From Symploca sp. SIO1C2 (lineage in GTDB: Bacteria; Cyanobacteriota; Cyanobacteriia; Cyanobacteriales; Coleofasciculaceae), in the NCBI GenBank assembly GCA_010672925.1, contig JAAHFP010000004.1:221848-285847 (forward strand): a stretch of 64,000 nucleotides of DNA, given 5' to 3'. A program made the translations under genes and the position numbers. The notes under the pieces are model-generated. The model searched no databases. It saw nothing but the letters and a program-made list of their open reading frames with translations, and was not told where the DNA came from. Shown piece after piece: positions 9,074 through 18,683 of this stretch; the first letter of the stretch is position 1, and each line of letters opens with the position of its first letter.

Positions 9074-11035
9074 GTTGTCAACAAACTTAATTGTAATGCG
9101 ATCGCGTTCTAGTAATTTTGATTCGGAGAGGGCTTCTCGTGCGGCAGTCATTAGCATACGTGGGGAGATGTCAGGATGAGGTACTGTAATTGCTACCCCC
9201 AGGCTGAAGGTGAGAACTTTAGAAGGAAAACCACTGAATCGGGGATGAGCATAGGCTATCTCCAAAGTTTTGATACCTTGTCGTAGGTTTTCTGCAATTT
9301 CAGTAGCAGCTTTGGTACCGGTTTGGGGCAAAATCACACCAAACTCATCACCCCGATAACGTGCCACAAATGCATTCTTCTGGTTCACCCAGTTACGGAT
9401 AACACGGGCAATTTGTTTGAGCACAACATCTCCGGCAAGATCCCCATGAGCATCGTTATAAAAGCGGAAATAGTCAACATTGCACAAAATTACAGATAGG
9501 GATTGAACTCCTCTATGCTGCTGCCATTCGGCTTCTAAGTATTGGGTAAAGTAATGTTGATTGGGCAGCTGGGTTAGTTCATCAATGTTATATAATCGTT
9601 GGATTTCTTGCTTCTGTTGCTCTAGCTGCACCATCCGCAGATACATTTCCTGCTCCTCTTGAAGCTGTTGGCGAAAATAAATACGATATAGTTGGCAGCT
9701 GCTCCTTACTTGATTGCCCTCCAATTCTACCAAGCCCATACTTTCTAATTTGTAGGCAGCGATCGCAGAAGGTAGCTCCCTCTGGGTCATGGTTTCTAGA
9801 GTTATACTCCCCTCTTGACTTACCACCTGTTGCAAAGCTAGGGCTAATTCTGGTTCATCCCGCAGCATTGCCAAATGATTCCGCAAATGATCTGTATAGA
9901 TTCCCGCTTGGGTGGGTGCTGTTTGCAATAATTCCTCCAAGCTGATGCCGCCTTGACATAGATGGTAGAGTGCCATGTTCACTAGATAGGGATGTCCCCC
10001 CACCATTGCCATCAGTTGCTGGCTGTGGTTATTCTTGCTCCAATCTAGTCCATAACGTCTAGCTAGCTCCTGTATTTGCTCTTGATTAAAAGGGGGTAGC
10101 TTGATGGATAAGCCGACATTAAAGGGAGATTGATTGAGTTTGAGGGGGATATAGATTTCTGTCGTATGAACGACTAGCACACGGAGTTTTTGCCAATTTT
10201 CTGCTACCCTTGCTTGTTCGTGCCAAAAGCGCAACATTGGTAGAAAGTCTTGGGCAATTTGGGGATGCTCGAAGACTCGATTGACTTCATTGAGGGCTAA
10301 AACTAAAGGAGAGTCAATGCGCTCTAGCAAATACCCTTCAATATAGATTCTACAGCTGACTTTGCTACCAAGCTCTTCATCCCAATAATCATCTAGTCGG
10401 GGACTGAGGTGCAAGCACCGGCTGAGATTAGCACACAACCAGCGCAAAAATTTATTAAGGGAGGCAAAAACCGCTTCTTCAGCTTCTTGAAAATCCAAGG
10501 AGACTGTGCGATAGTCTAGGGTCCTTGCCTCAGTCATAATCCGGTTGAGGAGGGAGCTTTTCCCCATCTTCCTGGGTGCTTTGATACGAATTACGCATCC
10601 TGGTTGACTAATATGGTTGCAAGCAAGTTGTTCAATGGGGGGACGATGGATGTATAAGTGGGAATCTGGTGGTACAGGGGCACCGGGAAATTCTAGGGTA
10701 GTTTGGGGAACAGAAGCGGGAACATGAGCTTGAGTCTGGGGGAGTAACTCCCATGGTACTGCCATTGTCGGATGAGCTACTTGCTCTGGTTGGTAATGAC
10801 TTAAGACTAAAGGGAAATTTTTTTTGGTTACCTTTTGTCCTAGCACCTTTGAGAGCTCAGACCACAACTGAGAAGCAACTTCCTTAAGCTGATTGTTGCT
10901 GTAGGTAGAATGCTGGGCTATCTCACTATAACTTTGCCTGAGCCAAGATTGACGCAGGATTAATTGCTCAACGGGACTGAGGGGTCGCGACAACAGAGCT
11001 TGTTCTATAATTTTGAGCACTTCATCGGCATTCAT
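9053..11035 (-). CDS. vMAP-type N-terminus + AAA-like ATPase + GGDEF domain protein
   Basis: A 660-residue protein. Residues 1-80 resemble the helix-turn-helix N-terminus of vWA-MoxR-associated conflict proteins. About 110-430 are an AAA-like (PF14516-type) NTPase, with Walker A in the KAPRKMGKSSLLNR block. About 490-650 are a GGDEF diguanylate cyclase domain. The signature reads YRGDEFGV, i.e. RGDEF instead of GGDEF, a variant active in some enzymes. No RxxD inhibitory site is seen at the usual position upstream. The product would make c-di-GMP in response to NTPase-domain switching (inference). The last codons and stop are formed by a heptamer array, so the true C-terminus may be altered. 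Monocistronic. Confidence 0.82.
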   Translation of the reverse strand: MNADEVLKIIEQALLSRPLSPVEQLILRQSWLRQSYSEIAQHSTYSNNQLKEVASQLWSELSKVLGQKVTKKNFPLVLSHYQPEQVAHPTMAVPWELLPQTQAHVPASVPQTTLEFPGAPVPPDSHLYIHRPPIEQLACNHISQPGCVIRIKAPRKMGKSSLLNRIMTEARTLDYRTVSLDFQEAEEAVFASLNKFLRWLCANLSRCLHLSPRLDDYWDEELGSKVSCRIYIEGYLLERIDSPLVLALNEVNRVFEHPQIAQDFLPMLRFWHEQARVAENWQKLRVLVVHTTEIYIPLKLNQSPFNVGLSIKLPPFNQEQIQELARRYGLDWSKNNHSQQLMAMVGGHPYLVNMALYHLCQGGISLEELLQTAPTQAGIYTDHLRNHLAMLRDEPELALALQQVVSQEGSITLETMTQRELPSAIAAYKLESMGLVELEGNQVRSSCQLYRIYFRQQLQEEQEMYLRMVQLEQQKQEIQRLYNIDELTQLPNQHYFTQYLEAEWQQHRGVQSLSVILCNVDYFRFYNDAHGDLAGDVVLKQIARVIRNWVNQKNAFVARYRGDEFGVILPQTGTKAATEIAENLRQGIKTLEIAYAHPRFSGFPSKVLTFSLGVAITVPHPDISPRMLMTAAREALSESKLLERDRITIKFVDNDLEFRI

Positions 11036-11209
11036 TCAGCGGTGGAGTGGAGGAGAGGTTTATAGTGTAGTTATATCAAACTTGGGGCTGAGTAGGTTTG
11101 TTTTTCACCACAAAGGCATAAAGGTCACTCAGGAAAGAGGTAAGAAGTAAAGGAGTTTCTTGGGTTAAACTAGTTCTGATGGTCTGTCGCTCAGAATCCT
11201 AATGGTAAA

Positions 11210-14200
11210 GTGTTAAAGCCAAAATGGTCACTTTTTAGTTTAACAGTTCTTCATTTAACCATATCAACTAATGGGGTTAGCGGGCAAATTATTCCCGATG
11301 CCACCCTGCCCAATAATTCTCTGGTTACTCCTACAGGTATTACTTTCACTATTGATGGGGGAACAGCTTTAGGGAATAATCTTTTCCACAGCTTCCAAGA
11401 ATTTTCTGTTCCTACTGGTACTGAAGCCTTGTTTAACAATGGGGTGAACCTGAGCAATATTATCACGCGAGTTACTGGTAACCAAGTATCTGATATTGAT
11501 GGAGTAATTAAGACTAAGAACAGCGCCAATTTATTTCTCCTCAATCCCAATGGCATTGTTTTTGGTCCTAACGCTAAGCTAGATTTCCATGGTTCATTTT
11601 TGGCAAGTACAGCCAATAGTCTGTTATTTTCTGATAGCATTTTCAGCGCTACAAATCCCCAAGCTTCACCACTGCTAACCATCAATGTGCCTCTGGGTTT
11701 GCAATATGGTAATAATGCTGCTGAAGTGGCACTACAGCAGTCTCAGCTGGAAGTTTCTCCCCATCAAAATTTAGCTCTTGTAGGAGGCAATGTCAGTATT
11801 GAGGGTGGGACTTTACTTGCACCAGGGGGTCAAGTTAGTTTGGGTGGGTTGACCGGAGCAGGAATTGTTGGTCTTCAAGGAATAATTCCTGACTTTCCTC
11901 AAACTAGCCAACTGAGTAATGTTTCTCTGAGTAATGGTAGCTTGATTGAGGTAGCAGGCTCTAGTGGCGGTAGCATTAAGATTGATAGCAATAACTTGAA
12001 CCTGGCGGGAGGTTCTCAATTACTAGCGGGAATTGCTAATAATGGTAACCTAACAGATGCTGAGGCAGGGGATATTGTAGTTAATGCTACCGGAGATATT
12101 ACCCTGAATGATGGTAGTTTAATCAGCAATATAGTGCCAGAGAATGCTTCGGGAACTGGGGGGAATATTGAGATCAGCGCTAATGCTCTGGCTTTAACTA
12201 GTGGTTCTCGCATTACGACAGTTACCCAAGGGTTAGGTAAGGCAGGCAATATTATTCTGGAAGCTAACAATATCGATATTTCTGGTTTCACTGCCGATGG
12301 ACTTTTTAGTGGTATTCTCTCTTGGTCAGAAACTGCTAACAGTGGTGCTGGGGGAAATATTTTGATTAATCAGGGTCATCCCCAAGGAACAATCCGTTTA
12401 GCCAACAGAGGGTTTATTGCGGCGGTTACTAATAGTAGCAGTGATGGTGGGGAAATTGAAGTTAATGGAGATTATCTGGTTTTAGAAAGTGGTGGACAAA
12501 TCCTGAGCTTAGCCACCGCTAGTGGTAGTGCGGGGGATGTGAAGATTAATATTAATGAAACGGTGACAATTTTTGGCAGCAGCCAAGATTTTATCAGTTC
12601 TCCCTTTGATAGATTTACTGTGTTTAATCTGGATGAGTTAACTTTTAGTACTGCTGCTAATCCTAATGTGGAAGATTCTGGTGCTGGAGGTATTCCTTAT
12701 GTTACGGTGGAACGGACTCCAGAGCAAATTATTAGTGATTCCACGGTATTGGGTGCTGCGGAAGAACAGTATGACTATTACTCGTTTACGATTACTGAAG
12801 AAAATAGTCGGGGCATTTTCGATATTGATTTTGGAGACGGTTATACCGATAATCCTGGTAGTCTAGATACAGAAATTGCCCTGTTTAATCAAGCAACAGG
12901 AGAAATACTAGCTTCTAATGACGATACTAATGTAACCAATGGCTCCGCAGGCAGTATTGTCCGGCAGGACTCTTATATTTCCTTCACCTTCGACTCTCCG
13001 GGAACTTACGTTGTTGGGGTGGGAGAGTTCGATACTGTCCCTAATAGTTTACAAGGATTAGAAGGCGATCGCGTCGATCCTGGTGACACTTATTCCCTGA
13101 ATGTTTCCTTGGAAAATCAAGGAACCGGTATTACTCTTCCTCCCAATAACCTCAATCCCAACCATTTTAACCCTAATTATGGAGTCAATAGTGGCCTATT
13201 CTCCGTAACTGAAGCTGCTGGTAATACCGGGAGATTAAATATTAATACCGGGCAATTGCAGATGGATGCTAGTGCAGAAATTGCTGCCACAACTTTCGGT
13301 TCAGGCAGAAGCAGGGATATTACGATTAATGCCAGGGACAATATAGGGGTTGTTAATCGAGCTACCATCTCCAATATTACTCGTGGTACTGGTAATGCCG
13401 GGAGCATTATCCTCAATACTGAGGATGTGATGCTTGCTAATCGTGGTTTTATCAATATTAGTAATTTTGGCCAGGGAGACACCGGAGATATTCACATTAA
13501 TACCAATAACTTGAGTTTATTTGAGGGAGCTAGACTGAATAACAGTACCTATCTCCAAGGAGATGCGGGTAAGATTATTATTAATGCTAGAGAGTCTGTA
13601 ATCTTTGATGGAGAAGATAGTCTGGGACAAGACTCTAATGCTTTTAACTTAGTAGCAGGTCCTTCGGCAGTAGGTAATTCTGGAGGGATTGAGGTTAATA
13701 CTCGCCACTTCTCGATTACTAATGGTGCTCAATTGGCTACTAGTACCTATGGAGAAGGAAATGCTGGGGGGATTACGATTAATGCCAGTGAATCCGTGTT
13801 GTTAGACGGGAAAGCTAGTAGTGGTCGTTTAGATGGTTTACTGACTAGAGTCAGGGTAATCGGTAGAGGTAATGCGGGAGATATCAATATTGCTACCAAT
13901 TCCCTGACTATATCCAATGAAGCTAGAGTCAGTAGCCAAACCGAGGGTCAAGGAAATGCTGGTAGTGTTAATATTACTGCCCAAGAAATTTTTTTAGATG
14001 ATGGTTTGATTAGCAGTAGTGCTGAACCGACAGCTGTGGGATCTGGGGGACAAATTGGGATTACCGCTAACTCGATTTTTTTGACCAACGGTTCTCGTAT
14101 TCTGGCTAGTACTTCTGGTGAAGGGGATGCGGGGGATATTCGCCTGAGAGGGAATCGCTTGGAAGCTAGGGCAGGTTCTCAACTAAGTACTAGTACTGAC

Positions 14201-15187
14201 TCTGACTTTGATGCGGGCAGTATTACTTTGGATGTGACCGACTCGATCCTGCTTTCTGGAGAAGAGACAGGATTATTTGCCAATACCGCAGTCGGTTCTG
14301 GGGGCAATAGTGGTAATATCTTTATTGCTCAACCGAGAAGTGTAACTATCCGTGATGGTGCGGGGGTAGGAGTAAGCAGTCAAGGAACCGGCATTGGAGG
14401 AAGTATTCAACTGCAAGCAGGTTCTCTCACCTTAGATAATCAAGCCTTTCTCACTGCGGCAACTGCGGCAAATCAAGGGGGAGAGATTTTGCTCCTATTG
14501 GAGCAACCATTGTTATTGCGCCGCCACAGTCAAATTACTGCCACTGCCGGTACTGCCGGTGCCGGGGGAGATGGGGGAAACATTGAGATAGATGCTCCCT
14601 TTGTCATAGCAATTCCTACAGAAAATAGCGACATTACTGCTAATGCCTTTGAAGGGAATGGGGGGAGAATTACCCTAACAACCCAAGGTATTTTTGGACT
14701 GGAGTTTCGAGAGCAACTTACCCCTTTGAGTGATATCACCGCTAGCTCTCAGTTTGGGGTTTCTGGTTCCGTAACTATTACCAACCCAGAAGTAAATCCA
14801 GCTTCAGGATTAGTCAAGTTACCAGAAGAAGTGATTGATTCTACGGAGCAAGTAATTGCCCGATGTGCTGCTGCCGAAGGTAACTCCTTTACTCTTATTG
14901 GACAGGGTGGCATACCAGAAGACCCCACTGCACCTATCCGAGGGCAGACAGTCTGGCGAGACATGCAAGATTTTTCCGTAGCAGAAGAGCAACCTCAGCC
15001 AGTTTTGCCACCATCTCCCTCACCGGTGGTAGAAGATCCTCCCTCTGAGATCATAGAAGCTACAGGTTGGATAGTTGATGCGGAAGGTAATGTAGAGTTA
15101 GTCGCTGAGTTACCCGATGGGACAGTAATTCATCCTGTTCCTCAGGATCCTGGATGTGTTAAGAATACAGGAAGGCAGGAGGCATAA
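11210..15187 (+). CDS. TpsA-type two-partner-secretion exoprotein (filamentous-haemagglutinin N-terminal domain)
   Basis: A 1325-residue exoprotein starting at a GTG. Residues 1-25 are a signal peptide. About 26-150 are a TPS/haemagglutination-activity domain with the diagnostic NPNGIVFG motif. Long Asn/Gly/Thr-rich beta-helix repeats follow (recurrent AGNI, GGxIxI and INA patterns). Residues about 500-640 interrupt the helix with a pre-peptidase C-terminal/DVUA0089-like beta-sandwich (YDYYSFTI, then DTEIALFN, then LASNDD). The C-terminus is Pro-rich with two Cys. It would be secreted through an outer-membrane TpsB pore; the only TpsB here is at 53331-54986, some 38 kb away. The role is likely adhesion or contact. 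Confidence 0.9.
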   Translation: MLKPKWSLFSLTVLHLTISTNGVSGQIIPDATLPNNSLVTPTGITFTIDGGTALGNNLFHSFQEFSVPTGTEALFNNGVNLSNIITRVTGNQVSDIDGVIKTKNSANLFLLNPNGIVFGPNAKLDFHGSFLASTANSLLFSDSIFSATNPQASPLLTINVPLGLQYGNNAAEVALQQSQLEVSPHQNLALVGGNVSIEGGTLLAPGGQVSLGGLTGAGIVGLQGIIPDFPQTSQLSNVSLSNGSLIEVAGSSGGSIKIDSNNLNLAGGSQLLAGIANNGNLTDAEAGDIVVNATGDITLNDGSLISNIVPENASGTGGNIEISANALALTSGSRITTVTQGLGKAGNIILEANNIDISGFTADGLFSGILSWSETANSGAGGNILINQGHPQGTIRLANRGFIAAVTNSSSDGGEIEVNGDYLVLESGGQILSLATASGSAGDVKININETVTIFGSSQDFISSPFDRFTVFNLDELTFSTAANPNVEDSGAGGIPYVTVERTPEQIISDSTVLGAAEEQYDYYSFTITEENSRGIFDIDFGDGYTDNPGSLDTEIALFNQATGEILASNDDTNVTNGSAGSIVRQDSYISFTFDSPGTYVVGVGEFDTVPNSLQGLEGDRVDPGDTYSLNVSLENQGTGITLPPNNLNPNHFNPNYGVNSGLFSVTEAAGNTGRLNINTGQLQMDASAEIAATTFGSGRSRDITINARDNIGVVNRATISNITRGTGNAGSIILNTEDVMLANRGFINISNFGQGDTGDIHINTNNLSLFEGARLNNSTYLQGDAGKIIINARESVIFDGEDSLGQDSNAFNLVAGPSAVGNSGGIEVNTRHFSITNGAQLATSTYGEGNAGGITINASESVLLDGKASSGRLDGLLTRVRVIGRGNAGDINIATNSLTISNEARVSSQTEGQGNAGSVNITAQEIFLDDGLISSSAEPTAVGSGGQIGITANSIFLTNGSRILASTSGEGDAGDIRLRGNRLEARAGSQLSTSTDSDFDAGSITLDVTDSILLSGEETGLFANTAVGSGGNSGNIFIAQPRSVTIRDGAGVGVSSQGTGIGGSIQLQAGSLTLDNQAFLTAATAANQGGEILLLLEQPLLLRRHSQITATAGTAGAGGDGGNIEIDAPFVIAIPTENSDITANAFEGNGGRITLTTQGIFGLEFREQLTPLSDITASSQFGVSGSVTITNPEVNPASGLVKLPEEVIDSTEQVIARCAAAEGNSFTLIGQGGIPEDPTAPIRGQTVWRDMQDFSVAEEQPQPVLPPSPSPVVEDPPSEIIEATGWIVDAEGNVELVAELPDGTVIHPVPQDPGCVKNTGRQEA

Positions 15188-15378
15188 GGGACTTCCAAAT
15201 AAAAAACGTCCCATCGCAGCGGGGAGCTGGGGGAGTAAGACAAGTCCAAAAATTAGGATGATTTATTTCTTGGAGTTCCCTAACCCATCCCTAACCGGGT
15301 GAGCGAAAAAAAGGGTGGGGAGCGGAGGAAGAAGAGAGAACTGATAATGTTTGGATACTTAGCCAGGAAATCCCACTC

Positions 15379-17643
15379 ATGCAACTGCTTCCCAGCGATT
15401 TTCTAATTAAACTTGCTCGTGAGTACGATTTATCTCCCGAACAAGAAGAGGCTTTTGTGGTACGGTTCAGTATGAAGGAGAATGACTTATCAGTAGCTGA
15501 TTTTCTCCATATTTCCCCTAATGCTTTCCGTACTCGGATGAGCGGAGTCTACAAAAAGTTCAGTATTGGGGGTCGAAGACCTGGTAAAAGTCGTCTTCTG
15601 CATGATTTACTGCTCCAAAAATATCGGCAATCTCATCCAATTTCTGAGCCTGCTGATGATAACTTAGATACTGATTCCTTGGTGCAGGAGGTGCGGCAGC
15701 AAATTCAACCCAGCATTCAAGAGCAGTGTGGCACAATGAAAGTGCTGGATATGACTCAGCCGATTGGTTTGGAAGATATTTATACCAATGTCAATATCCT
15801 AGAAAAAATTATCGGGCGCAGGCGGTTAGCTTTGAACGAAATGTTACAGGGTTTTGATCTAAGCTTAGAAGAATTTGACCGTTGTGGATTAGGAAAAATT
15901 ACAGAACAACGAGTACCAGGATTAGAGGCAGTTAAACTATACAATAAGCTACTGGTTTTGGGCAAACCGGGAGCTGGCAAGACAACGTTTCTCAAATATT
16001 TGGCTATCCATTGTGCCAATTCTCAGGTTCTGGGAGAACGAGTTCCGATTTTTATTACCCTCAAGCAATTTGCTGAAATTCAAAACCAGCCTACATTAAC
16101 CACTTACATAAACCAAATTCTTGCTAAGTGTGATGTGACTGAAGCTCAAGCCACAGAGATTATTAATCGAGGTAAAGGATTAATTTTGCTAGATGGGTTA
16201 GACGAGGTGAGAGAAGAGGATTGCGATCGCATCTTAAATCAGATTCAACAGTTTACGGAGCAGTATCGCCAAAATTCCTTTGTCCTCACCTGCCGGATTG
16301 CGGCACGGGAGTACACATTTGGGAAGTTTACCGAAGTAGAGATGGCTGATTTTGATGATCAGCAGATTCAAACTTTTGTTGGCAAATGGTTTCAAGCCAA
16401 AGAATCCGACTTGGCTGACTACTTTATGAAGCAGCTAAAAGAAAATCCACCAATTAAAGAGCTTGCCACTAATCCTCTATTGCTAACATTACTATGTATC
16501 GAGTTTGAAGATTCCGGAGCATTTCCCCCTAATCGTTCTGAGTTGTACAGTCGTGCTATCCATACCCTGTTAAGAAAGTGGGATGATAAGCGGCGGATTG
16601 TCCGACAGCAGGTTTATCGCAAGTTGTCGGTACAACGCAAGGAAGATTTACTGAGTGAAGTTGCCTTTATTACCTTTAAACGCAAGGACTATTTTTTCAA
16701 ACAAAGGGATGTTGAGCAATATATTGCTGGTTATATACGTAACTTACCGGATGCAAAAACTGACCAGGAAGCATTACTGCTGGATAGTGAGGCGGTGCTG
16801 AAGTCCATCGAAGCGCAGCACGGCTTGTTAGTGGAACGAGCTAGAAATATTTATTCCTTTTCTCACTTAACTTTTCAAGAATATTTTACGGCGAGGAAAA
16901 CTATTGCTCAAGCAGATTTAGCAGCATTGGTCGAGCACCTTACGGAAAAACGCTGGCGTGAGGTGTTTGTGCTAACTGTAACTATGATGCAAGATGCCAG
17001 TGAGTTGATGCAGCTGATGAAACAAAAGATAGATGGATTGGTGGCTAGGGATGAGAAAATTCAGCGGTTTTTGCACTGGCTTAATCAAAAATCTAGTTCG
17101 GTTAATGTTTCTTATAAACCAGCAGCTGTTAGAGCTTTCTTCCTCAACCTCGACCGAGCCCTCGACCTCGACCAAGCCTTAGACTTCTGTCTCGAACTCT
17201 CCTACAGCCTATACCATGGTCTCTACTTCAGCTGCAACTTAGACCTCAACGAAGCCCTCGGCAAAGCTTTCGACGAAGTCATCGAGACCCTCGACCGAGA
17301 ACTCGACCGAGACCTCGACCGAGCTAGTATTATAATACCGAAGCTAACATATTCACTCCAACAACTAAAAAAGCAACTCCCTAACCCAGAAAAAGATCAA
17401 GAACAACTCGAACAATGGTGGAATGTTAATAGTGTGGATTGGGTTTGGCAGTTAAGATCCATGATGATTGAGCATTGCGATTTTGGTTATTATTCGCAGT
17501 TTAGCGATCAGCAAAAAGAATTATTAGAACAGTATTACGATGCCAATAAGTTGCTAGTAGATTGCCTGAATAGCGATTGTTACGTAAGTAAAGAGGTGCG
17601 ACAGGAGATAGAGGATACTTTGTTGTTGCCTGCGGCTGACTAG
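15379..17643 (+). CDS. NACHT-domain STAND NTPase (bacterial NLR-like)
   Basis: A 754-residue protein. An N-terminal helical, HTH-like segment (about 1-85) carries LSVADFLHISPNAFRTRMS. The NACHT NTPase has Walker A GKPGAGKT at residues 195-202 and Walker B LILLDGLDEV at about 267-276, and a winged-helix region follows. The C-terminus (about 590-750) has no LRR or TPR; instead it has a hexamer-coded LD(R/L)xLD-rich stretch (bases about 17148-17330), then an aromatic-rich tail. Relatives (bNACHT proteins) protect bacteria from phage; that role here is an inference. Neighbours (toxin-antitoxin, CHAT, vMAP-type ATPase) support a conflict block. The start is an ATG that gives the usual family N-terminus. 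Confidence 0.88.
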   Translation: MQLLPSDFLIKLAREYDLSPEQEEAFVVRFSMKENDLSVADFLHISPNAFRTRMSGVYKKFSIGGRRPGKSRLLHDLLLQKYRQSHPISEPADDNLDTDSLVQEVRQQIQPSIQEQCGTMKVLDMTQPIGLEDIYTNVNILEKIIGRRRLALNEMLQGFDLSLEEFDRCGLGKITEQRVPGLEAVKLYNKLLVLGKPGAGKTTFLKYLAIHCANSQVLGERVPIFITLKQFAEIQNQPTLTTYINQILAKCDVTEAQATEIINRGKGLILLDGLDEVREEDCDRILNQIQQFTEQYRQNSFVLTCRIAAREYTFGKFTEVEMADFDDQQIQTFVGKWFQAKESDLADYFMKQLKENPPIKELATNPLLLTLLCIEFEDSGAFPPNRSELYSRAIHTLLRKWDDKRRIVRQQVYRKLSVQRKEDLLSEVAFITFKRKDYFFKQRDVEQYIAGYIRNLPDAKTDQEALLLDSEAVLKSIEAQHGLLVERARNIYSFSHLTFQEYFTARKTIAQADLAALVEHLTEKRWREVFVLTVTMMQDASELMQLMKQKIDGLVARDEKIQRFLHWLNQKSSSVNVSYKPAAVRAFFLNLDRALDLDQALDFCLELSYSLYHGLYFSCNLDLNEALGKAFDEVIETLDRELDRDLDRASIIIPKLTYSLQQLKKQLPNPEKDQEQLEQWWNVNSVDWVWQLRSMMIEHCDFGYYSQFSDQQKELLEQYYDANKLLVDCLNSDCYVSKEVRQEIEDTLLLPAAD

Positions 17644-17785
17644 GTGCGGGGATGGAGGCAAAAGGAAGGACAAGGAGGACAAGGGAGAACAGGAAGATAT
17701 GGGGAATAATAGTTTTAGAGAGTGCGATCGTTAGAGAATTTTCTGCTAATTCTCAATTCTTAATTCTCTGATATGTTACCATAAT

Positions 17786-17795
17786 CGCATATGCG
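17786..17795. promoter_or_regulatory. Palindrome CGCATATGCG, candidate toxin-antitoxin operator
   Basis: A perfect 10-bp palindrome 19 bp before the antitoxin start, next to a CATAAT-like -10 box. Toxin-antitoxin operons are usually autoregulated at such sites; this assignment is inferred from position only. Confidence 0.3.
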
Positions 17796-17813
17796 TCAAT
17801 TTGGCGGCTAAAA

Positions 17814-17999
17814 ATGGACATTCTAGCTGAAAAACTAAATACCAAGCTTCAGGAATGGCAACCTGATACTGTTGAAGAAGTACGACAGTTAATCACAGAG
17901 ATCATTAGCCTTGCAGATCAAGGTAATCTTGATATACTTCGTTCCCGTCGTGTAGAGCAAGAAGTACTCGATTTACTTGATGAACCCGAAACCTGGTGA
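17814..17999 (+). CDS. Putative antitoxin paired with the MazF-type toxin
   Basis: A 61-residue acidic, helical protein (MDILAEKLNTKLQEW start, VEQEVLDLLDEPETW end). It overlaps the start of the toxin by 20 bp, the usual antitoxin-then-toxin coupling. It has no recognisable AbrB/MazE or RHH DNA-binding fold, so the assignment rests on size, charge and position. Confidence 0.7.
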   Translation: MDILAEKLNTKLQEWQPDTVEEVRQLITEIISLADQGNLDILRSRRVEQEVLDLLDEPETW

Positions 18000-18309
18000 A
18001 GTTTGGCTTGCTGATTTGGGATTAGTAGCAAAAACCCGTCCTGTCGTGGTAGTTTCTCGTTACGATCCTGATCCTCCGAGAAGTTTAGTCATATATGTTC
18101 CGCTAACAAAACAAAACCGGGAGAGTCGATATGAAGTAGAACTCCCAAAGCTAAGATTTTTGAATCAGAAGTCATTTGCCAATGTACAAGGTTTAGGTTC
18201 GATTCCACAAGTAAGACTTGAACGTAAACTCGGTGATTTACCACCTGAAGTAATTTACCAAATCAGACAAGCTATCTTGTTTGCCCTAGATTTAGATACT
18301 AACACCTAA
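17980..18309 (+). CDS. MazF/PemK-family mRNA interferase toxin
   Basis: A 109-residue protein with the PemK/MazF fold signature: PKPGEVWLADLG at the start, TRPVVVVSRYD, a central ANVQGLGSIPQVRL strand-loop-strand and a C-terminal helix. The family cleaves single-stranded RNA and so halts translation. ATG 17980 is preferred over the TTG one codon earlier; either overlaps the antitoxin gene, implying translational coupling. Catalytic identity is not proven from sequence. Confidence 0.85.
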   Translation: MNPKPGEVWLADLGLVAKTRPVVVVSRYDPDPPRSLVIYVPLTKQNRESRYEVELPKLRFLNQKSFANVQGLGSIPQVRLERKLGDLPPEVIYQIRQAILFALDLDTNT

Positions 18310-18410
18310 CTTAGAGGTCTATTTTCTATTCATATCTCAATTTTCAATATGGACATTGTAGCGCGATTTGCTTGCAACAGCGCTGGCGCGATCGCTTCCT
18401 CAGTAATATA

Positions 18411-18507
18411 TTTTGTGGTATTATTTTAGATAATGGGATAGTTGTACGCCTGTAAGGTCGAGTCAGAGAGGGAATGCGATCATGACAGGCAAGATGCCTG
18501 TTCCACA
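18411..18507 (+). repeat. Direct repeat copy 1 flanking the CHAT gene (97 bp)
   Basis: Begins TTTTGTGGTATTATTTT, contains GGATAGTTGT and CGCCTGTAAGGTCGAGTCAG, and ends with the palindromic ACAGGCAAGATGCCTGTTCC. It is nearly identical to 21743-21842 (100 bp) in the same orientation, and its left end is related to 59606-59627. Confidence 0.88.
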
Positions 18508-18511
18508 AGAT

Positions 18512-18568
18512 CTTAGCCTAATCGTATTTGAAGCTCAAAATGAGGTTATTGATCAATGGATAACTTAG
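18512..18568 (+). pseudogene. xisH 3' remnant (last 18 codons)
   Basis: Translates as LSLIVFEAQNEVIDQWIT and stop, which matches the C-terminus of XisH (fdxN-element excision controlling factor) proteins. Everything upstream has been replaced by the repeat at 18411-18507. It overlaps the xisI start by 13 bp, the usual xisHI arrangement. Confidence 0.7.
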
Positions 18569-18636
18569 ACAATTATCGCCAGATTATTCAGAGAGTTCTT
18601 GAACCCTACACTAAAATTGACTATTGCACCTATTAA
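18556..18636 (+). pseudogene. xisI 5' remnant (26 codons)
   Basis: ATG and a frame reading MDNLDNYRQIIQRVLEPYTK, the conserved XisI N-terminus, before a premature TAA. The rest of xisI is gone. A complementary N-terminally eroded XisI lies at 45239-45580. Confidence 0.75.
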
Positions 18637-18683
18637 TTAATGAATTTCCTTAGGGTGAGTTTTGCTCTCATCTTCCAATACCT

